Shown here piece after piece: positions 8,463 through 16,601 of a stretch of DNA of 42,433 nucleotides. The notes below the pieces were generated by a model. That model was not told the origin of the DNA and searched no databases. It worked only from the letters and a program-made list of their open reading frames with translations. The DNA is from Actinomycetes bacterium. Its GTDB lineage: Bacteria; Actinomycetota; Acidimicrobiia; Acidimicrobiales; RAAP-2. Each line of letters opens with the position of its first letter. Positions within the stretch are counted from its first letter, which is position 1. The position numbers and the translations under genes were made by a program. The DNA lies in NCBI GenBank assembly GCA_021791615.1, contig JAJYWG010000199.1, positions 1-42,433 on the forward strand. Direction: 5' to 3'.

Positions 8463-9821
8463 CTACGGCGCGAGCCCGGCCGAGTGGGCGGGGACAGCGA
8501 GCGAGTCCGCAGGCAGCGCGTCGTAGATCAACACGACGTCGCGGCCCGAGCGGTCCAGCAGGCTGGCCGCGATCGCAGCCCGGTAGCCCGCGGCGCAGTG
8601 CACCCAGAGCTGGCCGTCGGGGAGATCCCCCATGTGGGCCGGGAGGTGATGCAGTGGGACGTGGTGCGACCCGGGGAGGAACCCGAGCCGGCGCTCGTGA
8701 TCGAGCCTGACGTCGACGACCACGGCGTCCGGGGCGAGTTGGAGGTCGTCGAACGTCTTGACAGGGTACCTCCCGAGCTCCGACCCGGGCACAAGTGTCC
8801 GTGGAACGCCGGTGGCCGCGTCAGGACGATCGATGCCGATGCGGGTCAGTTGGCGCATGGCGCCCAGCACCTGGTCCTCGGACTCTCCCAGCAGCGTGAG
8901 CGGCGCGTCATCGGGCAGGATCCACCCGAGGTAGGTGGTGAGCAGCGGCCCCAGTGGGACACCGACAGATCCCCGGAGGTGCTCGGCAGCGAATGCGGTA
9001 TGGGTGCGAAGGTCGACGACCCATTCACCCGCACGAATGCGATCCACGAGGACCGCTCCGTCGACCGGTTCGGGCATGGAGAGGTCAACCGGCTCGGGCC
9101 CGCGCCGGTTGATCGGTGCCATGCGGACGTAGTAGCTCGGGTACGCGGTGAGCCCGGCCACCAGCGTCTCGACGAATCGGTCCTCGTCGTCGATCACCAG
9201 CGCGTCGTTGCGCCGCCGCTCGTCTCCCACGGTGGCCTGCTCTCCCCCTACTGCCGCTCCGGACGAGCAGAAGCTCCCGAACCCGTGAGTAGGGAACACC
9301 GGCGTGGTGTCGTCGAGTCTCTCGACGAGGCTCCGTACCGAGCGGTACTGGGCGCGAGTGAGCTCCTCGGTGCGCGAAGGATCGACCAAGTCAGTCCGTC
9401 CGACGCTCCCGTAGAGCAACGATCCTCCGGTGAACACCGCCGTGTCTCCACCCGTGTCCTCGACGATGTAAGAGAGGTGACCTTCGGTGTGACCGGGAGT
9501 GGCGACGGCGCGCACGCGCAGGCTGCCCATTGGGATCTCGTCGCCGTCGGAGATGCCGAGGCGGTCGAACTGGACGCTTTCGACAGCGGCAACCCCATAG
9601 CGGGCCCCGGTGCGCCTTGCGAGCTCGAGACCGCCGCTCACATAATCGTTGTGGACGTGGGTCTCGAGCACGAGGTCGCAGACAAGACCGCTGCGGGTCA
9701 GGGTCTCTTGGATCCGGTCGATGTCTCGCTGGGGATCGATCACCGCGGCGCTCTGGCCGTCGTGCACCACGTAGCTGCGATCTCCGAGCTCCTCGGTGCT
9801 GATCACCTCGACGGTGAGCAC
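8463..9821 (-). CDS. MBL-fold hydrolase fused to two rhodanese domains (persulfide dioxygenase-like)
   Basis: The 452-aa protein has an N-terminal metallo-beta-lactamase domain (1-210) and two rhodanese domains. The first rhodanese (about 265-345) has no catalytic cysteine. The second carries C409 in HCAAGYRA. The MBL domain has THVHNDY (54-60) and TPGHTEGH (H111), but the third motif is FTGG with G133 where ETHE1-type persulfide dioxygenases have the metal-binding Asp. Such fusions act in sulfide/persulfide metabolism, but the lost ligand makes the exact reaction uncertain. Start: three GTGs lie close together (9830, 9827, 9821); 9821 is best placed behind GAAAGGGAG. It is divergent from a GntR regulator across a shared operator-like site. 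Confidence 0.8.
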   Translation of the reverse strand: MLTVEVISTEELGDRSYVVHDGQSAAVIDPQRDIDRIQETLTRSGLVCDLVLETHVHNDYVSGGLELARRTGARYGVAAVESVQFDRLGISDGDEIPMGSLRVRAVATPGHTEGHLSYIVEDTGGDTAVFTGGSLLYGSVGRTDLVDPSRTEELTRAQYRSVRSLVERLDDTTPVFPTHGFGSFCSSGAAVGGEQATVGDERRRNDALVIDDEDRFVETLVAGLTAYPSYYVRMAPINRRGPEPVDLSMPEPVDGAVLVDRIRAGEWVVDLRTHTAFAAEHLRGSVGVPLGPLLTTYLGWILPDDAPLTLLGESEDQVLGAMRQLTRIGIDRPDAATGVPRTLVPGSELGRYPVKTFDDLQLAPDAVVVDVRLDHERRLGFLPGSHHVPLHHLPAHMGDLPDGQLWVHCAAGYRAAIAASLLDRSGRDVVLIYDALPADSLAVPAHSAGLAP

Positions 9822-9873
9822 TGGCACCACTCCCTTTCGCTCCTGGTCGATCCTGTCGGAACACCGACGTTGC

Positions 9874-9899
9874 TACTATAGCCATAATGTTGGTACATT
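9874..9899. promoter_or_regulatory. Divergent promoter/operator between MBL-rhodanese gene and GntR regulator
   Basis: AATGT-TGGT-ACATT (9886-9899) is a perfect 5-bp inverted repeat with a 4-nt centre. Its core GTTGGTAC fits the outer bases of the GTnTAnAC operators of HutC-type regulators. TACTAT (9874-9879, plus strand) and TATAGT (9880-9875, minus strand) are overlapping -10-like hexamers for the two divergent genes. The arrangement suggests one site controlling both. Confidence 0.5.
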
Positions 9900-9938
9900 C
9901 ATGCCGGATCCGGCGGCGGCGAGCAGAAACGGTCTTTG

Positions 9939-10757
9939 ATGAGAGGTGAGAGCGATCCTGCGGGTGCGGGTGGCCGGACCGCGCTGGAGCGAAGGGTGCT
10001 GGAGCGGACGAGTCCTGTCCCGCTGTGGGTCCAGCTCCGAAACGACCTGCTGGCCCGCCTCGATGCGCGCGACATCGCCGGGGAGTTTCCCGGCGAGCTT
10101 GCCCTCGCCACAGAGTACGGCGTCAGCCGCAACACCGTCCGCCAGGCAGTGCGGCACCTCCGCGACGCCGGGCTCGTCCTGGCTTCGCCGGGCCACCGCA
10201 CGAAGGTGGCCAAGGGAGAGGTCGAACAACTGGTCGGGACGCTCTCGAGCCTCTTCGAGTCGGTGGAGCGATCCGGCATGGTCCAGCAGAGCGAGGTCCG
10301 CGACATCGGCATGAGAACGTGCCCGCCGATCGCGGCGAAGCTTGCACGGGAGGGGAGCTCACATCTCTTTTATCTCGAACGCTTGCGCATGGCCGATGGA
10401 GACCCCCTCGCTCTCGACCGCCTCTGGATGCCTGAAGAGATCGGTGCGTCGCTGGTCGACGCGGACTTCTCTCACACGAGCGTGTACCGCGAGCTTGCGA
10501 GCCGTGCCGGCCGGCGCATCACCAGCGGCCGTGAGGAGATCCGGGCAGTGGTGCCTGACGCGCCGATGATGGCCGCGCTCGAGATCGGCCCCGAGGTCGC
10601 AGTCCTGCACATCGAACGGCTCGGGTGCAGCGATGGCGTCCCCATCGAGTATCGCGAAACGTACGTCCGCGGGGATCGTTTTCGGGCACGCGCGGATTTC
10701 TCTGCACGGCATGGTTATCACTTCTTCATCGGGAGCTCGCCGGCACGAGCACGGTGA
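9939..10757 (+). CDS. GntR family regulator, HutC subfamily (UTRA domain)
   Basis: The 272-aa protein has an N-terminal winged helix (PLWVQLRNDLLARLD, then GEFPGELALATEYGVSRNTV, about residues 28-95) and a C-terminal UTRA ligand domain (YLERLRMADGDPLALDRLWM, later VPIEYRETYVRGDRFR). UTRA regulators bind small sugars or amino-acid derivatives. ATG at 9939 is used, preceded in frame by TTG at 9936; no clear ribosome site is visible. It is divergent from the MBL-rhodanese gene with a palindromic site between them, so it probably controls that gene and itself. A HutC-type regulator for a sulfur-handling enzyme would be unusual. Confidence 0.85.
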   Translation: MRGESDPAGAGGRTALERRVLERTSPVPLWVQLRNDLLARLDARDIAGEFPGELALATEYGVSRNTVRQAVRHLRDAGLVLASPGHRTKVAKGEVEQLVGTLSSLFESVERSGMVQQSEVRDIGMRTCPPIAAKLAREGSSHLFYLERLRMADGDPLALDRLWMPEEIGASLVDADFSHTSVYRELASRAGRRITSGREEIRAVVPDAPMMAALEIGPEVAVLHIERLGCSDGVPIEYRETYVRGDRFRARADFSARHGYHFFIGSSPARAR

Positions 10758-10798
10758 GAGGTTGGCTGACCTTTCCCAATCCGGGATGGCGCAACCTC
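10758..10798. terminator. Inverted repeat between convergent GntR gene and dprA
   Basis: GAGGTTG (10758-10764) starts right after the GntR stop and pairs perfectly with CAACCTC (10792-10798) around a 27-nt loop. It ends 18 bp before the dprA stop. Possible bidirectional terminator; the loop is long. Confidence 0.3.
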
Positions 10799-10816
10799 AG
10801 CCGCTCCCCTCGCAGC

Positions 10817-12139
10817 TCAGCATCGTTCCCACCAACCGGCCACCTCGTCCACGACGTGCTGGTGACGGAGGCGTTCCAGGACCTCCGAGGCCAGGCCCAG
10901 GGGAAGGTCGGTGCGACGCAGGACGTCTTCGAGCGAGCACGGATCCCATCCCAGTGCATCGAGCACGCGGTGTTCGAGTGTCTCGGTGCTCGGGCTCGGT
11001 GAGTCTCGAACAGTGCTGCGTTCGGCTCGCCGTCGCGATGCCGTCGATATCCCGGGCTTCGAGCGGGGCCGTGCTGGACGCGCCTCGCCCGCTGCTCGTG
11101 CCTCTTTGTCGTCATCGTGAACCGTCAGGTTCGGGGCAGCTCGGGTCGCCCCTCGGGCCTTCGATCGATTGCTGACCGGGAGACTGGTCGCGCGCGCAGG
11201 CGGCAACCTGGGATCGTGACGGGTGCGGACGGCCATGTCGTGGGCTCGCGCCAACTCGACGGCGACGAGCACATCGGTCACGTCTCGCACGACGAAGCAC
11301 CCGTCGGCAATGAGGCCATTGGTGCCCGCCGAGGCGGGACTGCGAACGGATCCTGGAACAGCGCCGACCGGAATCCCGCGTCGGTCAGCCGCGAGTGCGG
11401 TGGAGAGTGCGCCGCCGCGCAGATGGCTTTCGACGACGACGACCACGTCCGAGAGGGCGGCGATGAGCCGGTTGCGCATCGGGAAGCGCCACGGAGGGGT
11501 CGGTGCGCCCACCGGTGATTCGGAGAGCAGTGCACCGGCCCGGGCAACCCGCTCCCAGAGTCGGGAATGGGCTTGTGGGTAGGGTCGGTCCAGTCCCCCG
11601 GCCACGACGCCGATCGGACGGGCGGCAGTGCCCGCAGACGCGGTCCACGCGGCCACCGCCCCTTCGTGCGCGGCCCCGTCTATTCCAAGGGCCAGGCCGG
11701 AGACGGTCGCGACGTGTGCTGCCGTGAGGTCAGCTCCGAGCTGAGCGGCGATGCCCAGCCCGTATCGGGTTGCGCTCCTCGTGCCCACGACCGCCACTCG
11801 CGGGCGTCCATCGCTCCAGGGAAACGTGCCTCGTATGAAGAGGACTGGTGGCGCATCGGAGTCCGAGGCCAGATCCGTCGGGTAGCGAGCATCGTCGATC
11901 GTGAGGACGTCGATGCCATGTGCTCGATGGGCGTGCCAGACCGACGCCACGTCGAGGCGGCGTGCCTGCCGGCGCCAACTGCCGTCCTGGTCATCGGGGT
12001 GTCCTTCGACGATGCTCTGCCACACGTCTGTCACCGATCCCTGGGCGAGCAAATTGCGAAGCCGGTCGGAGCCGATGCCATTGAGCGAGGCCAGTGACGC
12101 GGCGAAGGCTCCTGCCGGCAGGCGATCGCTTGCGCTCAT
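10817..12139 (-). CDS. dprA: DNA-processing protein DprA (Smf)
   Basis: The protein (440 aa from this start) has the DprA Rossmann-like domain: VAVVGTRSATRYG, VSGLALGIDGAAHEGAV, VVAGGLDRPYPQAHSRLWE, and the strongly conserved FPMRNRLIAALSDVVVVVE. A C-terminal winged-helix domain of the DML1-like type is also present (LEHRVLDALGWDPCSLEDVL). DprA loads RecA on incoming single-stranded DNA. A linker of about 80 residues rich in R/S/A separates the domains. Start is uncertain: ATG 12139 begins at the conserved region; ATG 12172 and GTG 12214 are in frame upstream and none has a clear ribosome site. It is divergent from the NYN gene. Confidence 0.92.
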   Translation of the reverse strand: MSASDRLPAGAFAASLASLNGIGSDRLRNLLAQGSVTDVWQSIVEGHPDDQDGSWRRQARRLDVASVWHAHRAHGIDVLTIDDARYPTDLASDSDAPPVLFIRGTFPWSDGRPRVAVVGTRSATRYGLGIAAQLGADLTAAHVATVSGLALGIDGAAHEGAVAAWTASAGTAARPIGVVAGGLDRPYPQAHSRLWERVARAGALLSESPVGAPTPPWRFPMRNRLIAALSDVVVVVESHLRGGALSTALAADRRGIPVGAVPGSVRSPASAGTNGLIADGCFVVRDVTDVLVAVELARAHDMAVRTRHDPRLPPARATSLPVSNRSKARGATRAAPNLTVHDDDKEARAAGEARPARPRSKPGISTASRRRAERSTVRDSPSPSTETLEHRVLDALGWDPCSLEDVLRRTDLPLGLASEVLERLRHQHVVDEVAGWWERC

Positions 12140-12295
12140 CGCTTGCCAGTCCCGTGTGGTGCGTGCGGGCATCCTGTGCCCGCGTGCCGCCGCTCTCCCT
12201 CCTGCCCTGCGCACCTGAGGCGACCCACGTCACCTAACGGTCGGCACGGGTGTGATGGGTCGTCCACGTCAAGCAGAGGTGCAAGGCTTTCGTCG

Positions 12296-12793
12296 ATGCG
12301 CTGGATCATCGACGGCATGAACGTGATCGGGTCGCGTCCCGACGGGTGGTGGCGCGATCGTGCGGCAGCCCGCCGGCGCCTTCTCCGCGAAGTCGCGGGT
12401 GTGCTCGATCGCTTGGAGGCGGCTGATCCTCACTCCGGCACCGCCCCGTGCGAGCCCGAGCTTGGGCCGCGCGACGGCACGGTCGTCGTGGTGGTGTTCG
12501 ACGGGCGTCACCGTGCAGACGAGGTGGCGGCCGGCGCGGAGGCAGGACTCGAGGTCGTGTTCGCCCCCGGCGGGCCCAACGCCGCCGACCGGGTGATCGC
12601 AGTCCTCGTCCGAGACGCGCCCCGTCCCGTCCGCACAGTCGTCGTGACGTCGGATCGCGCGCTGGCCGACCAGGTGCGGGCCATCGGCGCTACGGTGGTC
12701 GGGCCTCGGGAGCTGCGAGCCCTGATGGCAACGACCTCGGCTGCGCCGCTCCCGAATAAGCAGCTCGGGCAGGGCCGCACGAAGCGCGAGTGA
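12296..12793 (+). CDS. NYN-domain (YacP/PIN-like) ribonuclease-type protein
   Basis: The 165-aa protein starts MRWIIDGMNVIGSRPDGWW, the DGxN motif and first acidic residue of NYN/PIN-like nucleases. Later acidic positions follow in VVVFDGRHRADEV and VVTSDRALADQVRAIGATVV (the TSD motif). Such proteins are expected to bind Mg2+ and cleave RNA. The length matches a single-domain NYN. ATG at 12296 has only weak ribosome-site sequence (AGAGGTG/AAGG) upstream. It ends 40 bp before the LLM-like gene. Target RNA is unknown. Confidence 0.8.
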   Translation: MRWIIDGMNVIGSRPDGWWRDRAAARRRLLREVAGVLDRLEAADPHSGTAPCEPELGPRDGTVVVVVFDGRHRADEVAAGAEAGLEVVFAPGGPNAADRVIAVLVRDAPRPVRTVVVTSDRALADQVRAIGATVVGPRELRALMATTSAAPLPNKQLGQGRTKRE

Positions 12794-12833
12794 TCCCAGG
12801 GATCGAGCGCCTCGAACTACTTTGGGAACCCTC

Positions 12834-13847
12834 ATGTGTGCCGCCATCGCCCTCGGTCTGGAGCTTCCGGCGCTTACCATCGCGAGCACACTGGCTGCCG
12901 CTGACCACAGGCGCTCAGGCCTGCGGGATCCGACATCTGGAGCGGCGGAAGCATGGCGCGGGGCCGCGAAGGCGGCTGAGGCCGCTGGGTTCGGCGCCGT
13001 GTGGGTGTCGTCTTCGTCTGGTGGGCGGGATCGAACGTGCGACCCGTGCACCTTGGCTGCCAGCCTGGTCCCCGCCACCTCGAACCTGGTGCTCGGAGTT
13101 GTCGCCGGCCTGAGCGCCGCCGATCGCGTCCCTTCTGTGCTCGCGCGCGACATCACGACCATCGACGTGATGTCGAATGGCCGTGCCGCGCTCTTGGTCG
13201 ACGCGGGTTGCCGGTCGCTTGCGCCCGACGCTCCCGGCGAGGGGGATCCCGGGTCTGCCTCGGCCGCCGCCCGCATGACGGCAGAGGCCATCGCTGTCTG
13301 CAGGCTGCTGTTCTCGCCGGAACCTGTCAGTTTCCAGGGAACCCACTACCGCTTGCGGGACGCGGTCAACCGACCGGCACCGTGCCGCCCTGGGGGGCCC
13401 CTGCTCTTGGCCGTGTTGACGCCGGGGGACGGTACGTCGCCGCTCGCAGGAGCAGGACAGGAGCCAGACCGATCGAGCGTGCCAGGGGACCCGGACGCGT
13501 GGGTGGTCTCGGGGGACCCGGACGAGGTTGCCACTGCCTGCGACGGGCTCGACCGGGCACGGGCAGGAGGGCTCGACCGGGCACGGGCAGCCGACCAGCC
13601 CCCTGCCAAAAGCCGCCCCTCGGATGCCCCCGGAGGTCCCGGGCGCTCCAGGCCCGGTGTCGTGTGGAGAGGGGCCCTCCCTCATCCAGGGCGATGCGCC
13701 ACCCTGGTCGCAGACCTCCGTGACGCCGGAGCCGACGGGATGATCGTGCGTCTCGCCGGCGGCGACGTACCGTCCCCCGAGGCAGTCGTCGCGGCGGCTC
13801 GCCTGCTCGTTCCGCTCCTCCGGCGCCGGGAGACCAGTCGACGGTGA
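12834..13847 (+). CDS. Divergent LLM-class (luciferase-like) oxidoreductase
   Basis: The 337-aa product keeps the outline of bacterial-luciferase-like flavin/F420 oxidoreductases: AKAAEAAGFGAVWVSSS, LAASLVPATSNLVLGVVAGL, PSVLARDITTIDVMSNGRAALLVDAG and a later LLFSPEPVSFQGTHYRLRD. The family's usual C-terminal half is partly replaced by low-complexity sequence with a 24-bp tandem duplication (GLDRARAG/GLDRARAA) and a proline/serine/glycine stretch. It could be a decayed but still translated enzyme. The end overlaps the acyltransferase start by 4 nt (GTGA), implying co-translation. Start ATG 12834 lies 10 nt after TACTTT (12818-12823). Confidence 0.65.
   Translation: MCAAIALGLELPALTIASTLAAADHRRSGLRDPTSGAAEAWRGAAKAAEAAGFGAVWVSSSSGGRDRTCDPCTLAASLVPATSNLVLGVVAGLSAADRVPSVLARDITTIDVMSNGRAALLVDAGCRSLAPDAPGEGDPGSASAAARMTAEAIAVCRLLFSPEPVSFQGTHYRLRDAVNRPAPCRPGGPLLLAVLTPGDGTSPLAGAGQEPDRSSVPGDPDAWVVSGDPDEVATACDGLDRARAGGLDRARAADQPPAKSRPSDAPGGPGRSRPGVVWRGALPHPGRCATLVADLRDAGADGMIVRLAGGDVPSPEAVVAAARLLVPLLRRRETSRR
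13545..13592 (+). repeat. 24-bp in-frame tandem duplication in LLM-like gene
   Basis: Two copies of a 24-bp unit starting GGGCTCGACCGGGCACGGGC differ only in the last three bases (GGA versus GCC). They encode GLDRARA plus G or A. Confidence 0.85.
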
Positions 13848-16024
13848 GCCAGACGGTGTCCAACCCAGCACATGGGGCGACGGCCTCGGCCAGTGCAGGG
13901 GCACGCGGTGACGGGTCGTCGAATGCGGTCACCGGGCGCTACCTGCCGGCCCTCGACGGCTTGCGTGCCCTCGCTGTTGCCGCAGTCGTCGCGTACCACC
14001 TGAACTTGGGCTGGGCATCGGGGGGGTACCTCGGCGTCGACCTGTTCTTCGTCCTCTCGGGGTTCCTCATCACCAGCCTGCTGCTGGAGGAGTGGGTGAG
14101 CACCGCCCGCGTCAAGCTCTCGGCCTTCTGGGCTCGGCGCGCTCGACGCCTGCTCCCCGCGCTGTTCCTCCTCCTGGCGGCGATCGGCGTGTTCGTCGTC
14201 CTCTACGGCCGGTTCGGTCCCCCCGGCTCGGCCGCCCAGATCGATCTGTCCGGGTTGAGGGGCGACGCGCTCGCCACGTTGTTCTACGTCGCCAACTGGC
14301 ACGCGATCTTCGCCCATCAGTCGTACTTCGCGCAGTTCGCCTCCCCCTCCCCGTTGGAGCAGACCTGGTCGCTCTCGATCGAAGAGCAGTTCTACCTGAT
14401 CTGGCCCCTCGTCCTCCTCGCCATCCTCGCCGTCGGCCGCGGTGCGTGGCGCAAGGTCGGGCTGGCCGTGACGGTGGTGGGCGCCCTCGGATCGTCGGCC
14501 CTCATGGCGCTCTTGTACCACGAGGGGGCAAACCCGAACCGCCTGTACTTCGGCACCGACACCCACATGTTCGACCTGCTGGTCGGGGCCAGCATCGCCA
14601 TGGTGGCGGCGTCGCGGCCCCAGCCGGGCCCGAGGGCCCGCCGGGTGCTCCATGCCGCCGCGCCCGTGTCGGCGGCGATCCTCGCCGTGTGCTGGGTCAC
14701 GGCCGGAAAGTCCACAGGCCTGCCCCGGAGCTGGATGTTCGACGGGGGGTTCCTCCTGTGCGCCGTGCTGGCCGGTGTGGTGGTGGCCGACGTGCGCCAG
14801 CTGCACGCCGGCCCGCTGGCCAGAGCGCTGTCGGTGTCACCGCTGCGCTGGATCGGCAGGATCTCCTACGGCATCTACCTGTGGCACTGGCCGATCATCG
14901 TCTACTTCACCCAAGCGCGGACCGGGTTGGGCCAGCCCTGGCTGGACCTGGCCCGCATCGCGCTCACCTTGGTGCTGTCCAGCGCCAGCTACTACCTCGT
15001 GGAGCTCCCTTTGCGCCGCCACCGGTTCTCGGGGTGGCCGAGGTTTGCCATCGCACCGGCGGCAGGGGTGCTCACCGCGGCCGTGGTGGTCGTGGCGACC
15101 ATCCCAGCCGTGGTCGTGCCGTCGAGCGCGGCGTCGGCGACGGCCGCGGTCCCCGTTGCCGGAGCGCGCAAGATCCCCGGCGCCGGCGGCTTCGAGGGCC
15201 AGGTGCCGATATCGGTACCGCCGTTCGATCATGCCCACCCGCTGCGGGTGGCGGTGTTCGGCGACTCGGTGCCCAAGGTCGCAGAGCCGGGGATCGCTGC
15301 CGCGCTCGGCGCCACCGGAGCGGTGACCGTGACCAACGCCGCCGACACAGGCTGGGGGCTGAACCGGGCACTGCCGACATACACATGGCGCACCGGCATT
15401 CCTTCCCTCATCGCCGGGGACCGCGCCCAGATCGTCCTGGCGACGTGGAGCTGGGACGATAGCTGCACGCCGGGGGAAGCCGACTACCGGACGTACACAT
15501 GCGCGCTCCAGCGGCCCAAGGCGTTCACCCACCTCCTCGAGACAGCCATCGGCCTCATGCTCGGGCCGGGGCGGGCGGACGGGGTGATCTTCATGGAGTT
15601 CCCGCCGACCGGCCCCGTCATCGCGACGAACCAGGCGCAGGCAGAAGCAGCCGACGCCACACGGGCGGCCGGTGAGGCGGCGTTCACCCGGATCGTGAAG
15701 TCGATGCCGGCCCGGTTCCCGGGCAAGGTGATGTACCTGCCGGTCGCGACATCGGTGCTCCTCAACGGGAAATTCACGGATTGGCTGCCCCCCCCGACCG
15801 ATCCGAAGGCGCCGAAGAGCGAATGGGTGAGGGTCCGCAAGGTGGACAACGTCCACTTCTGCCCTGCCGGCGCGGCCCGTTACGCCGACGCGATCCTGGC
15901 CGACATGACCCAGATCTTCCACCTCCCGCCCGCAGCACCCGGATGGGCCACGCAGAGCTGGACCAAGGACCAGATCTACAACACACCGCCGGGCTCGTGC
16001 CCCGACGACCACCCCCCGGGATAG
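13844..16024 (+). CDS. Acyltransferase-3 / SGNH-fused O-acyltransferase (OafA/OatA-like)
   Basis: The 726-aa membrane protein begins with a 30-residue tail, then the acyltransferase-3 signature YLPALDGLRALAVAAVV, the conserved His in VAYHLNLGW, and GYLGVDLFFVLSGFLITS. About ten transmembrane helices reach residue 430. The extracytoplasmic C-terminal domain is SGNH-like: VAVFGDSV (nucleophile Ser, near residue 472) and the DxxH pair in VDNVHFCPAG near the end. Such two-domain proteins move acetyl or other acyl groups across the membrane onto cell-wall or surface glycans. GTG start overlaps the LLM-like stop by 4 nt. Acceptor glycan unknown. Confidence 0.9.
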   Translation: MSQTVSNPAHGATASASAGARGDGSSNAVTGRYLPALDGLRALAVAAVVAYHLNLGWASGGYLGVDLFFVLSGFLITSLLLEEWVSTARVKLSAFWARRARRLLPALFLLLAAIGVFVVLYGRFGPPGSAAQIDLSGLRGDALATLFYVANWHAIFAHQSYFAQFASPSPLEQTWSLSIEEQFYLIWPLVLLAILAVGRGAWRKVGLAVTVVGALGSSALMALLYHEGANPNRLYFGTDTHMFDLLVGASIAMVAASRPQPGPRARRVLHAAAPVSAAILAVCWVTAGKSTGLPRSWMFDGGFLLCAVLAGVVVADVRQLHAGPLARALSVSPLRWIGRISYGIYLWHWPIIVYFTQARTGLGQPWLDLARIALTLVLSSASYYLVELPLRRHRFSGWPRFAIAPAAGVLTAAVVVVATIPAVVVPSSAASATAAVPVAGARKIPGAGGFEGQVPISVPPFDHAHPLRVAVFGDSVPKVAEPGIAAALGATGAVTVTNAADTGWGLNRALPTYTWRTGIPSLIAGDRAQIVLATWSWDDSCTPGEADYRTYTCALQRPKAFTHLLETAIGLMLGPGRADGVIFMEFPPTGPVIATNQAQAEAADATRAAGEAAFTRIVKSMPARFPGKVMYLPVATSVLLNGKFTDWLPPPTDPKAPKSEWVRVRKVDNVHFCPAGAARYADAILADMTQIFHLPPAAPGWATQSWTKDQIYNTPPGSCPDDHPPG

Positions 16025-16102
16025 CAGAGGTCCGCAACCGGTTCACGACCCCGGTGCCGGGACCAAGCCGTGCGCCCGCACGCCGCCGCGTCGCCTGGGA
16101 AG

Positions 16103-16501
16103 TCAGCCCTGCATCGGGATGCGGTCGGTGCGGATCCGGATCTTCAAGCGGACCTCACCGGGCTGGCGCATCGGGTACTCGTCCACGCCGAGGTACTTGT
16201 GGGCCAGGTGGTCGATGTGGGCGTCGGCACCATCGGTCGTGATCTCGCTCACCGTTCCCCGGACCATCACCACGTTGTAGGGGTCGTCGGGGTCGATGAC
16301 CGACACCGCCACCCGATCGTCGCGCTCGACGTTGCGCGCCTTGGCCCGGCCGCGGGCCGTGTTGACCAGGAGGTCGTCACCGTCGACCTCGATCCACAGA
16401 GGGGTGACCTGTGGCCCGCCGTCGGGCGCAACCGTGGCCAGCGTGGCCAGGACGGGACGGGCAATGAGCTGACGCGCCTTGTCGCTCAAGACATCGGGCA
16501 T
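16103..16501 (-). CDS. PPOX-class F420-dependent split-barrel oxidoreductase
   Basis: The 132-aa product is a single split-barrel domain of the pyridoxamine-phosphate-oxidase superfamily: PVLATLATVAPDGGPQVTPLWIEVDGDDLLVNT, followed by GRAKARNVERDDRVAVSV (cofactor-phosphate binding) and YNVVMVRGTVSEI. The RAKARN block and N-terminal T-V-x-P-D-G are typical of the F420-binding actinobacterial subgroup. ATG at 16501 has GGAGGTGC 6 nt upstream; the open frame extends nine codons further through the CAATGGT repeats and was not used. It is divergent from endonuclease IV. Substrate unknown. Confidence 0.83.
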   Translation of the reverse strand: MPDVLSDKARQLIARPVLATLATVAPDGGPQVTPLWIEVDGDDLLVNTARGRAKARNVERDDRVAVSVIDPDDPYNVVMVRGTVSEITTDGADAHIDHLAHKYLGVDEYPMRQPGEVRLKIRIRTDRIPMQG

Positions 16502-16511
16502 GAAGCACCTC

Positions 16512-16532
16512 CAATGGTCAATGGTCAATGGT
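16512..16532. repeat. (CAATGGT)x3 in the PPOX/nfo divergent promoter
   Basis: Three exact 7-bp copies of CAATGGT followed by a degenerate CGAATGG. They lie just upstream of the PPOX-type gene's ribosome site and about 58 bp before TACGGT of nfo. This may be a repeated regulator site or slippage product. Confidence 0.7.
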
Positions 16533-16589
16533 CGAATGGCACGCTCATCTCGTGTCGGGAGGAACCCTAGCGCTCCGGCGCTCCGGCGC

Positions 16590-16595
16590 TACGGT
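16590..16595 (+). promoter_or_regulatory. -10 element (TACGGT) of probably leaderless nfo
   Basis: TACGGT fits TANNNT and is followed by 6 nt (GGCGCC) and then the GTG start at 16602. No Shine-Dalgarno is present. Confidence 0.5.
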
Positions 16596-16601
16596 GGCGC
16601 C

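Noticed and set aside
13682..14806. 374-codon minus-strand frame opposite the acyltransferase
   Set aside because: Composition (His/Glu/Arg/Gly) is typical of antisense shadow; the plus strand encodes clear acyltransferase motifs.
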